DNA from: Stutzerimonas stutzeri
GTDB lineage: Bacteria > Pseudomonadota > Gammaproteobacteria > Pseudomonadales > Pseudomonadaceae
Length of the DNA: 64,000 nucleotides
Assembly: GCF_015291885.1 (NCBI RefSeq)
Contig: NZ_CP036186.1
Span: forward strand, 2,183,001-2,247,000
Direction of reading: 5' to 3'
In this document: positions 37,909 to 46,376 of the stretch, piece by piece
Numbering within the stretch: the stretch's first letter is position 1
Layout: each line of letters begins with the position of its first letter
Position numbers and translations under genes: made by a program
The notes under the pieces: model-generated
Seen by the model: only the letters and a program-made list of their open reading frames with translations
Database searches by the model: none
What the model was told of the DNA's origin: nothing

Positions 37909-38944
37909 TCAGGGGGCGTCGAACAGCGGCTGCAGCCCGCTGGGCACCACACCGGTCCAGCGTTTGAAGGCGCGGCGGAAGTTGGTGGTGTCGTTGAAGC
38001 CGAGGTGCCGCGCCACGGCCTCATTGCCGAGGCCTCGAGCCTGATAGAGGTAGAGCGCGACGTGCGTGCGCACCAGATCGAGCTGTTCCTGGAAGTGCGT
38101 GCCGTGCTTGGCCAGCTTGCGCTTGAGCGTCGCCGGACTCATAGCGAACGCCAGGGCGACGCGCTCCAGGTTCAGCGGCTCGCGGATGTTGTCATGCAGG
38201 TACTGATAAAACGCATCGAGAAAGGCGCAGGGGCCTTCCAGCGCATCGATCTGCTGCTGGCTCGCCTGCTGCGCGACCTGGCCTACCGTGGCCGAAGCAT
38301 CCGGCCAGGGCTGATGCAGGTACTCGCGGGGCAGGCTGAGTAGGGTCAGGTGACGGTCGAACTGCAATGCATCGCCCAGATGCACCCAGTACTGCTCGAC
38401 GTGGCGCGGCTGCGGGTAGGCGAACTGGAAGCGCCACGGCAGGCGCAGGCCGCTGCCGCGCTTGCACAGTGCGACGATAGCGGTCACATGCGCCTCGATT
38501 AGAAACCGTTGGCCGACCGGCGCTGCCGCTGTCCAGCCAATAGATGTGCAGCTGGTGCTCGTCCAGCAGCATGCGGGGTGCCAGCAGGGGGCAGAGCAGG
38601 GCGCGGAACTGGCTAAGACGCTCCAGCGCCTGTTCGAGGTTGCCGGCATTGGCCAGTGCCAGGCTGACATCGCCGTAGTGCCCGGGCAGCAGGCGCTGGC
38701 CAAACAGAAAGCTGCTGTCTGCAGCGCCCAACAAGCGTTCGGTGTTGCCGATGAGCGTCAGCAACTGCTCCGGGCTGACGCGGGCGCGGCCGCTGGCGAT
38801 GTCCTCGTAGAACAGCCCACTGCCGCGCAGCAGTGCATGGCTGTCAATGCCGCGCGAGAGCGCCAGGTCCAGCAATACTGCCGGCTGGTGGTGTGCGGCT
38901 ATGAAGCGCGTGTCCCATTCGTACCAATGTGACGGGCTTTCCAT
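37909..38944 (-). pseudogene. AraC-family regulator (arabinose-binding-domain type), frameshifted
   Basis: The N-terminal half (from ATG 38944: YEWDTRFIAAHHQPAVLLDL, ALLRGSGLFYEDI, LFGQRLLPGHYGDVSLALAN) matches the OruR-like arabinose-binding domain. The C-terminal half (REPLNLERVALAFAMSPATL, HLGFNDTTNFRRAFKRWTG) carries the two HTH units in the other frame. The frames meet near 38518, where one extra base changes LDSGSAG to an out-of-frame run. The 1036-base span is one more than a multiple of three, consistent with a single inserted base and an original length of 344 aa. The ATG lies seven bases after the GGDEF gene stop, suggesting a shared transcript. Confidence 0.8.
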
Positions 38945-38951
38945 GATCGCC

Positions 38952-39866
38952 TCAGGCGCAGCGGGGCAAGGATTGCTTGGCCTTGGCCAAGCCGAGGTTG
39001 AGGCGTTTCAGTAGTTGTTCGGCATCGTCGTCGAAGGCCATCACCACCGCGGTGCTGGCGCGCAGATGCAGGCGCTCGCCGTGCTGGCGCGTCTTGTGCG
39101 CGAGGCTGGCGACGGCTGTCTGCAACTCCTCGGCGAGCTGCCGTGCCTGCTGCTCGGCGGTATCGGGCAGCAGCACGACGAAGCGATCACCGGCTAGGCG
39201 GCAGAGCAGGTCCTGATGGCGCAGGTTGAGCACCAGCAACTGTGCCACTGCCTGTAGCACCAAATCGCCTTCGTCCTGGCCATAGCGCTGGTTGACCCGG
39301 CTGAACTCATCGAGGTCGACCGCCATAAGCGACAGCGGGCGTTGTTCGTCGCTGGCCTGGCGCAGGGCCATATCGAGCTGGCGGCGCAGGTATTCCGCGG
39401 TGCCGAGCGGAGTCAGGTTGTCGAACAGGCGATGTTCGCGAAACAGGCGCTCGCGCTTGTTCATCTGCACGTTGATGGCGCGCTGCTCCTGATTGAGGTG
39501 GTAGATACCGAAGGTCAGCAGTATCAGCCCGACAGGCATAGGGGCTGTCTCCAGCCAGTTGTCCCAGGTGGCGGTGGCGGGCAGCTGAATGAACTCGTCG
39601 AGGACGTCCATCCACCACGAAAAGCAGATGCATGCCAAGCCAAGTGCCAACAGCCTCGTAACCCGACCGGCCGGGCGACTGTGCAACAGCATCATCAGCC
39701 AGGCGAGTGTGAGTACGGCGCAGCCGCCTTCGCCGACCACGTCCATCCAGTCGATCTCGGCCCAGGTCTTTAACTCGCCTGCGGCGAGCAGAATCTGCAG
39801 GCCAGCGTTGGCGGCCAGGGCGAGGCCGAGGAGGGTGAGGGTATGGAGTTTGAGGAGGGATTTCAT
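38952..39866 (-). CDS. Membrane protein with degenerate GGDEF domain
   Basis: The 304-residue protein has about five N-terminal hydrophobic helices (LTLLGLALAANAGLQILLA, GCAVLTLAWLMMLL, LLALGLACICFSWWMDVL, APMPVGLILLTFGIYHL), then a GGDEF-like domain from about residue 145 (LFDNLTPLGTAEYLRRQLDM, LMAVDLDEFSRVNQRYGQDE). The signature loop reads LAGDRFVV instead of GG(D/E)EF, so the usual catalytic Glu is Arg. It is probably not an active diguanylate cyclase and could act as a GTP or c-di-GMP sensor. It precedes the AraC gene by seven bases. The ATG at 39866 follows a TGAGG-less weak site. Confidence 0.85.
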   Translation of the reverse strand: MKSLLKLHTLTLLGLALAANAGLQILLAAGELKTWAEIDWMDVVGEGGCAVLTLAWLMMLLHSRPAGRVTRLLALGLACICFSWWMDVLDEFIQLPATATWDNWLETAPMPVGLILLTFGIYHLNQEQRAINVQMNKRERLFREHRLFDNLTPLGTAEYLRRQLDMALRQASDEQRPLSLMAVDLDEFSRVNQRYGQDEGDLVLQAVAQLLVLNLRHQDLLCRLAGDRFVVLLPDTAEQQARQLAEELQTAVASLAHKTRQHGERLHLRASTAVVMAFDDDAEQLLKRLNLGLAKAKQSLPRCA

Positions 39867-39909
39867 GAGGTCTTCGTGGCGGGTTCGCGCCAGTGCGTGA
39901 GGGCACGGA

Positions 39910-39938
39910 AACAGATGGATGTGACAGTTGGATGAATG
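39910..39938. promoter_or_regulatory. Weak Pho-box-like repeats before the TonB receptor fragment
   Basis: Read on the minus strand there are three seven-base units at 11-base spacing: CATTCAT, CTGTCAC and ATCTGTT. Only the middle one is a good match to the PhoB half-site CTGTCAT. They lie between the divergent GGDEF gene and the truncated receptor, and could be the relic of a Pho-regulated promoter. Confidence 0.3.
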
Positions 39939-42293
39939 GGGTGGGGGTTGAATTGGCTCAGGGGGTTTTTGGTCTTTTGGGGCGTCGGACGAATGCTGCC
40001 GGATGACAACGCCGCCGAAGCGCTGCAGCGCATTCCGGGGATCTCGGTGGAGCGCGACCAGGGTGAAGGGCGCTTCGTCAGCGTGCGTGGCATCGGCCCG
40101 GATCTCAACGCCGTGACCATCAACGGCACCCTGGTGCCGGCACCGGAGAGCAAGCGCCGCGCGGTGGCCCTCGACGTGCTGCCGGCCGAGCTGGTGCAGT
40201 CGCTGTCGGTGGTCAAGACCCTGACCCCGGACATGGACGCCAACTCCCTCGGCGGCACCGTGCAGGTGGAGAGCCTTTCGGCCTTCGACCACGACGGCCT
40301 GTTCTACAGCCTCAGCAGCGAGGCCAGCTACAACGACAAGAGCGACCAGACCAGCCCGAAATTCTCCGGCGCCATCAGCGAGCGCTTCAGCCTCGGCGAC
40401 GGCATCGACAACTTCGGCGTGGCCGCGGCGCTGAGCTGGCAGCAGCGCGATTTCGTCTCCGACAACCTGGAAACCGGTGGCGCCTGGGACTTCAGCGACG
40501 GCGCCCGGCTCGAGGAGCTGGAGCAGCGCGCCTACGACATCCGCCGCGAGCGCACCGGCCTGGGCCTGAACTTCGACTACAAGCCGGACGACGAGTCCAG
40601 CTACTACCTGCGCACGCTCTACAGCCGCTACAAAGACACCGAAACCCGTCAGTCCACCAAGATCGCCTTCGCCGACCCGCTGCTACCGGGCGAACTGGGC
40701 GACGCCAAGGCCGAGCGGCGCCTGAAGGCGCGCGAGGAAACCCAGGAGATCCAGTCCTACGTACTCGGCGGCGAGCGCGTGCTGGGCTTGTGGACCGTCG
40801 CCGGTCAGGTCGGCTACAGCCAGGCCAGCGAGGACACTCCGGAGGGCATCTCCTCGGCCAACTTCAAGGCGCTCAGCGGCTTCACCGACACCGGCTTCGA
40901 TGACAGCAAGAAGCCGCGGCCGATCATCGGTGCCGGCTTCTACGACCCGGCCAACTTCCGCCTGGACAAGGTCAAGCTGGCCAAGGAATACACCGAGGAC
41001 AGCGAGAAGAACGTCAAGCTCGACCTGGCCCGCGACTACCAACTCGACGGCTACGCCGCGCAGGTCAAGTTCGGCGGCAAGCTCAGCCGCCGCGACAAGG
41101 ACAACGACAGAGAGGTGTGGAATTTCTCCAAGCTCACCAGCGGCACCGGGCTGACCACGGCCGACCAGGCCATGGGCAACTTCCAGCGCGGCGAGGTCGA
41201 CTACGGCCTCGGCCGTTTCGGCCCCGGGCTCAACGCCAAGGCCATCGAGCGCCTGCTGGCGCGTCTGGATCGCAGCGCCTACTACGACCAGCAGGAGTCG
41301 CGCGTCAACGACTTCAAGATGAGCGAGGACATCAACGCCGCCTACCTGATGAACAGCGTCGACGTCGACGACTGGCGCTTCATCGCCGGGGTGCGCTACG
41401 AGGGCACCGAGTTCGAGGCCAAGGGCACCGGCCTGCGTGACGATGTCTATGAGTCGATCGACAGCCGCAAGCGCTACGACCACTGGCTGCCGGGCCTGCA
41501 TGCGCGCTACCAGCTCGACGAGCACACGCAGATCCGCGGCGCCTGGACCCACTCGGTGGTGCGCCCGACCTTCGGCCAGCTGGCGCCGGGCTTCGTCATC
41601 GACGGCGACGAGGCCAGTTTCGGCAACCCGGACCTCAAACCGCTGGAGTCCGTCAACTACGACCTCGGCATCGAGCGCTACCTGGGCCGCGCCGGGGTGG
41701 TCTCGGCCTTCGCCTTCTACAAGGACATCGACAACTTCGTCTATGCCACGGACCTGGCCGGCAGCGGCGCCTGGGTCGACTTCAGCGAGGCCAACACCTT
41801 CGCCAACGGCAGCAGCGCCAAGCTGTACGGCATCGAGCTGGCCTATTCGCAGAAGTTCGACTGGCTGCCGGCACCCTGGAACGGTCTGCTGCTGGGCGCC
41901 AACGCCACCTTCAGCCGCTCCGACGCACGCATCGAGGGCCAGGGCAGCAGGCGCAGCATCGACCTGCCCAATCAGTCCGACCAGGTCGGCAACCTGACCC
42001 TGGGCTGGGAGAATGACAAGCTCAGCCTGCGCCTGGCGGCCAACTACAAATCCAGGTACCTGGCCGAAGTGGCGGCGGTGGACGACAAGGCCCACGACCT
42101 CTACGCCGATTCGCAGCTGTTCGTCGACTTCAGCGCCGGCTACTTCCTCAGCGACAACCTGCAGCTGAAGTTCGAGGCGCAGAACCTCACCGACGAGTCC
42201 TACTACGTCTACACCGGCAATCGTCGCTACAACGCCCAGTACGAGGAATACGGCCCGACCTACAGCCTCGGCCTGACCCTGACCCACTTCTGA
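39936..42293 (+). pseudogene. TonB-dependent outer-membrane receptor lacking its 5' end
   Basis: From about 39990 the frame is clear TonB-receptor sequence: plug domain (LPDDNAAEALQRIPGISVER, VSVRGIGPDLNAVTINGT, MDANSLGGTVQVES), then the beta-barrel to the C-terminal phenylalanine (YSLGLTLTHF). There is no signal peptide, TonB box or first part of the plug. Upstream codons (MGWGLNWLRGFLVFWG) do not resemble the family, and the divergent GGDEF gene starts only 70 bases before the first ATG. About 70-110 residues appear to be missing, so the product could not reach the outer membrane normally. Its neighbours (phytase, TonB system, PhoX) suggest uptake of a phosphorylated compound. Confidence 0.75.
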
Positions 42294-42367
42294 CCTTATG
42301 CCGCCCCGGTGCCCGCCGTCCCCCTTTCGGCCGGGCATCGGCACGCGGCAGCCTGAATGGAAACACC

Positions 42368-44281
42368 ATGTACGCATTATCAAAAACCGCGCTGCTCGGC
42401 CTGTGTATCGCCCTGGCGGCTTGCCAGTCCGTAAAGCAAGACGAACCCTCCAACGCGGTGCAGTTGAGCTCTATCGAGCCCGTGCAGGATGGCCTCGAGT
42501 ACGCCCAGCTGATGAGTAACACCCCCTGGTCCAGCGCCGAGCGCATCCAGCTTGATGCCAAGGGGCTACACCTGGTGGACGCCAGCGGCCGCACCCTTGC
42601 TGAATATGCCGGGCGCTTCGAAGGGCTCGACCATCGCGCGGACCAGCAAGGGCTGCTGCTGGCTACCGTCGAGCGCAAGCGTCAGCAGGCGATGTTGATC
42701 GGCCTGGATGCCAAGCGCGCCTGGAGTCAGCCGCTCTATCTGCCGCGTACGGCCTTCGCCATCGAAGGGCTGTGCCTGTATCGCGACAGCGCCCGCAATG
42801 ATTTCGTTTTCCTGGTTGGTGAGGAGGGTGTCGGCGAGCAATGGCTGGTGGCTAGCCAAGGCCGCCTGCTTGGCGAGGCGCGCCGGGTGCGCGGTCTAAG
42901 CTTGCCGCCGCAGAGCGCTTTCTGCCAGACCGACGACGCGGGCGGGCAGCTTTACGTCAACGAGGAAAACGTCGGCTTGTGGCGGTATCCGGCTGATGCC
43001 GAGGCGCCGTTGCAGCGTGAGCCTGTGGATCTGCGCCAGCCCTTTGGCCATCTGGCTGAAGCGGCGGCCGGTATGGCGTTGGTGCCAGGCGGGCTGCTGG
43101 CACTCGACCCTGAAGCGCCGGCGCTGCACCTGTACCGCCAGACTCAGGACGGCTGGAAAGCCGACGGTGTCGTTGCTCTTGAGGATTTCGATGAGCCAGA
43201 GCAGATCAGCGCTCGGCGCACTCAGGACGGCATCGAGCTGTTGTTGGCGGACGAGCGCGGCCTGCATCGCGCTCGCCTGGCCTGGCAGCCGCAAGCGCTA
43301 GCGCAAACTGCGCCGATCATCAGTTTGCCGGCAGCAGCCGAGACCGACGCCGTGCCTAGCCTGGGCGATGCGGCGGACGATCCGGCCATCTGGGTCCACC
43401 CGCGCAATCCGGCACAGAGCCGCGTGCTTGGCACCGACAAAAAGGGCGGTCTGCTGGTGTACGACCTGAATGGGCGTGAGGTCCAGGACCTGCGGGTCGG
43501 TCGGTTGAACAACGTCGATGTGCGCAGTGATTTCCGCTTGGGCGCAAAACAGGTCGATCTGGCAGTGGCGAGCAATCGGGATCGCAACAGCCTGCATCTG
43601 TTCGCCATTGATCGCGTTAGCGGCATGTTGGCCGACATCGGCCAGATCGCCACGCCGCTGACCGATATCTACGGCCTGTGCATGTTCAAGGATCGCCAGG
43701 GCGGCATCCATGCCATCGCCAACGACAAGGATGGCACCTTCGTGCAGTACCGCCTCGACGGTACGACCGGGCAGCCGCGTGGCGAGCTGGTACGGCGCTT
43801 CAAGGTGGAGACCCAGCCGGAAGGATGTGTCGCGGACGACCGTAATGAGCGGCTCTTCGTCGGCGAAGAGGATGTCGCGGTATGGGTGTTGGACGCCCGA
43901 GCCGAGGCACCGACCGCGTTGGAAAAAGTGATCGACGTAGGCGGGCCAGTGCATGACGACATCGAAGGCCTGGCCCTTTACCAGGGCACGAGAGGCGATT
44001 ACCTGGTCATTTCCAGCCAGGGCAACGACAGCTATGTGGTGCTCGATGCCCAGGCGCCCTATGCCGTACGCGGTGCTTTCCGCATCGGCCTGAATGCCGA
44101 GCGCGGTATCGACGGTGCGTCCGAGACCGACGGTTTGGAAGTCACTTCAGCCAACCTCGGCGGGATTTGGGGCCGCGGCATGCTGGTGGTGCAGGACGGG
44201 CGCAAGCGCATGCCCGAGGGGGCGCAAAACTACAAGTACCTGCCCTGGTCGGCGGTCGCCGATGCGCTCGGCCTGGACTGA
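42368..44281 (+). CDS. Beta-propeller phytase lipoprotein with two propeller domains
   Basis: This 637-residue enzyme would release phosphate from phytate. The signal LLGLCIALAACQSVKQD is a lipobox with Cys about residue 19 and Gln at +2, predicting outer-membrane anchoring. The C-terminal half (about 335-637) is a typical beta-propeller phytase: DDPAIWVHPRNPAQSRVLGT, DKKGGLLVYDLNG, GRLNNVDVRSDF, YGLCMFKDRQGG, PEGCVADDRNERLFVGEED and HDDIEGLALYQGTRGDY. The N-terminal half (30-330) repeats the pattern in degenerate form (GRFEGLDHRADQQGLLLATV, AFAIEGLCLYRD, FVFLVGEEGVG), as in dual-domain phytases where it helps the active domain. The TonB receptor is immediately upstream, and a Pho box starts at its stop codon. 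Confidence 0.9.
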   Translation: MYALSKTALLGLCIALAACQSVKQDEPSNAVQLSSIEPVQDGLEYAQLMSNTPWSSAERIQLDAKGLHLVDASGRTLAEYAGRFEGLDHRADQQGLLLATVERKRQQAMLIGLDAKRAWSQPLYLPRTAFAIEGLCLYRDSARNDFVFLVGEEGVGEQWLVASQGRLLGEARRVRGLSLPPQSAFCQTDDAGGQLYVNEENVGLWRYPADAEAPLQREPVDLRQPFGHLAEAAAGMALVPGGLLALDPEAPALHLYRQTQDGWKADGVVALEDFDEPEQISARRTQDGIELLLADERGLHRARLAWQPQALAQTAPIISLPAAAETDAVPSLGDAADDPAIWVHPRNPAQSRVLGTDKKGGLLVYDLNGREVQDLRVGRLNNVDVRSDFRLGAKQVDLAVASNRDRNSLHLFAIDRVSGMLADIGQIATPLTDIYGLCMFKDRQGGIHAIANDKDGTFVQYRLDGTTGQPRGELVRRFKVETQPEGCVADDRNERLFVGEEDVAVWVLDARAEAPTALEKVIDVGGPVHDDIEGLALYQGTRGDYLVISSQGNDSYVVLDAQAPYAVRGAFRIGLNAERGIDGASETDGLEVTSANLGGIWGRGMLVVQDGRKRMPEGAQNYKYLPWSAVADALGLD

Positions 44282-44310
44282 ATGTCATCGCCCTGTAACT
44301 GACCTGTCAT
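44282..44310 (+). promoter_or_regulatory. Three-repeat Pho box before exbB-exbD-tonB-phoX
   Basis: Seven-base direct repeats ATGTCAT (44282-44288), CTGTAAC (44293-44299) and CTGTCAT (44304-44310) are spaced exactly 11 bases. This matches the PhoB half-site CTGTCAT with four-base spacers, with one unit more than the minimal box. The exbB ATG is 40 bases downstream. It indicates phosphate-starvation induction of the operon. Confidence 0.8.
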
Positions 44311-44350
44311 CCAATAGCAGCTGCCCACTCGGGGCAGGAGGAAACGATTT

Positions 44351-45064
44351 ATGCAAACGACTCTAGAGCACATGTCCGTCTGGGGCCTGATCAGTGAAGC
44401 CAGCCTGGTGGTTCAGGCGGTGATGGTCATTCTGGTGCTGGCTTCGGTGTCCAGCTGGTATCTGATCATTCGCCGCAGTGTTGCGTTGCTTAGCGCCGAG
44501 CGCTTGCAGCGTGGTTTCCAGCAGCGCTTCCGTCAGGGTGGCGATCTTGCCCAGCTTTACCGCGAAGGCCAGGAAAAACCGTTGCCGGAAGAGGCCGCGT
44601 TGCAACGCATTTTCCTTGCCGGCTATGCGGAATTCGCCCAGTTGCAGCGCCAGCCAGGCATCGCGGCGGATGCGGTGGCGCAAGGTGTCGAGCGCAGCCT
44701 GTACGTGGCCATCGCCGAGCAGGAAGAGCGTCTGGAGAAGGGCCTGCAGTTTCTCGCTACGGTAGGCTCGGTCAGCCCTTACATCGGCCTGTTCGGCACC
44801 GTTTGGGGGATCATGAACTCCTTCCTCGGGCTGTCGCAGGTGCAGCAGGCGACGCTTTCCACGGTTGCTCCGGGTATCGCTGAGGCGCTGATCGCCACGG
44901 CCATCGGTCTGTTCGCGGCGATTCCCGCGGTGATGGCCTACAACCGCTTCGCCGCGCGCGGGCAGACGCTGACCGGACGTTACTACGCTTTCGGCAACGA
45001 GCTGCAGGCGCGACTGCATCGTCGGCTGCACGCCGGTTCGCCCAGCGTTGCCGCAGCCGCCTGA
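44351..45064 (+). CDS. exbB: ExbB/TolQ-family proton channel subunit
   Basis: The 237-residue protein has three membrane helices: VVQAVMVILVLASVSSWYLI near the N-terminus, and the pore pair LATVGSVSPYIGLFGTVWGI and ALIATAIGLFAAIPAVMAYN. It forms the proton-motive-force motor for TonB with ExbD. The start has a strong GGAGG site. It is the first gene after the Pho box, and exbD starts 11 bases after its stop. Confidence 0.95.
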   Translation: MQTTLEHMSVWGLISEASLVVQAVMVILVLASVSSWYLIIRRSVALLSAERLQRGFQQRFRQGGDLAQLYREGQEKPLPEEAALQRIFLAGYAEFAQLQRQPGIAADAVAQGVERSLYVAIAEQEERLEKGLQFLATVGSVSPYIGLFGTVWGIMNSFLGLSQVQQATLSTVAPGIAEALIATAIGLFAAIPAVMAYNRFAARGQTLTGRYYAFGNELQARLHRRLHAGSPSVAAAA

Positions 45065-45075
45065 GGAGGTTTGTC

Positions 45076-45536
<461 letters not shown>

Positions 45537-45540
<4 letters not shown>

Positions 45541-46346
45541 TGAGCACGTTCAGCCCGTCTGCAGCGCAGGGCTACGAACCTCATCATCAGCGGCAATGGG
45601 TTGGGTCAGCCGGGGCGGCGCTGCTGACGGTCGGGCTGCACGCCGGGTTGTTCACGTTGTTGCTCACAGGCTGGACACCGGCGCTGGAGATGCCTCGCGC
45701 TACGCAGGTAATGCATACCGAGCTGATCAGCCTGCCAGCGCCTGCAGTGCCTGAGGCGCTGGCAGAACCGCCTGTCGAGCCGGTGGTGGAACCGCCGCCA
45801 GTCGAACCGCAGGTCGATACCGCGGCTGAGCAGTTGCGGCTGGAACAGGCTGAACTGGCGTTCAAGCGTGCCGAGCAGGAGCGTGAGGCCGAACAGAAGA
45901 AGTTGCAGCGCGAACGCCTCGAGCGGCGTCGTGAAGAGCAGCGCCAGGAGCAAGCCCGCGAGCAGGAGCGGTTGGCCGAGCAGGCACGGGTGGAAGAAGC
46001 CCGGCGCCAGGCGCAAGCGACGCAACGTGCCGAGGCTGCTGAACGCGCGCGTCAGGCTGCGGCGGCCGAAGCGGCTAGTCGTCAGTATCTGCCGATTGCC
46101 AAGAAGCCCCCGGTATACCCGCAACGGGCGCTGGACTCCGGCCTGCAGGGCTCGTGCACGGTGAGCTACACGGTGGATGCCCAGGGTCGCGCGCGCTCGC
46201 CCAAGGTGGTCGGCGACTGCCACCCGCTGTTCATTCGTCCATCGCTTACGGCCGCCGAGAGCTTCCGTTACCAGCCGCGCATCGTCGATGGTCGGGCCGT
46301 GCCCGTACCGGATGTACGGAACACCTTTCACTACCGCATCGAATGA
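45537..46346 (+). CDS. tonB: TonB energy-transducing protein
   Basis: The 269-residue protein has one N-terminal membrane anchor (GAALLTVGLHAGLFTLLLTG), a Pro/Glu/Val-rich stretch (about 60-95), a long charged coiled coil (about 95-185, Glu/Arg/Gln-rich) and the C-terminal TonB domain (KKPPVYPQRALDSGLQGSCT, YTVDAQGRARSPKVV). The tandem ATGs at 45537 and 45540 overlap the exbD stop. It would energise an outer-membrane receptor dedicated to phosphorus acquisition; the adjacent receptor, however, is truncated. Confidence 0.93.
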
Positions 46347-46376
46347 TGCGAGTTGCAGACCAAGGATTCATTTTCG

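Noticed and set aside
40683..42383. 566-codon minus-strand frame opposite the TonB receptor
   Set aside because: Shadow of a strongly biased coding sequence; valine/glycine/leucine-rich with no motif.
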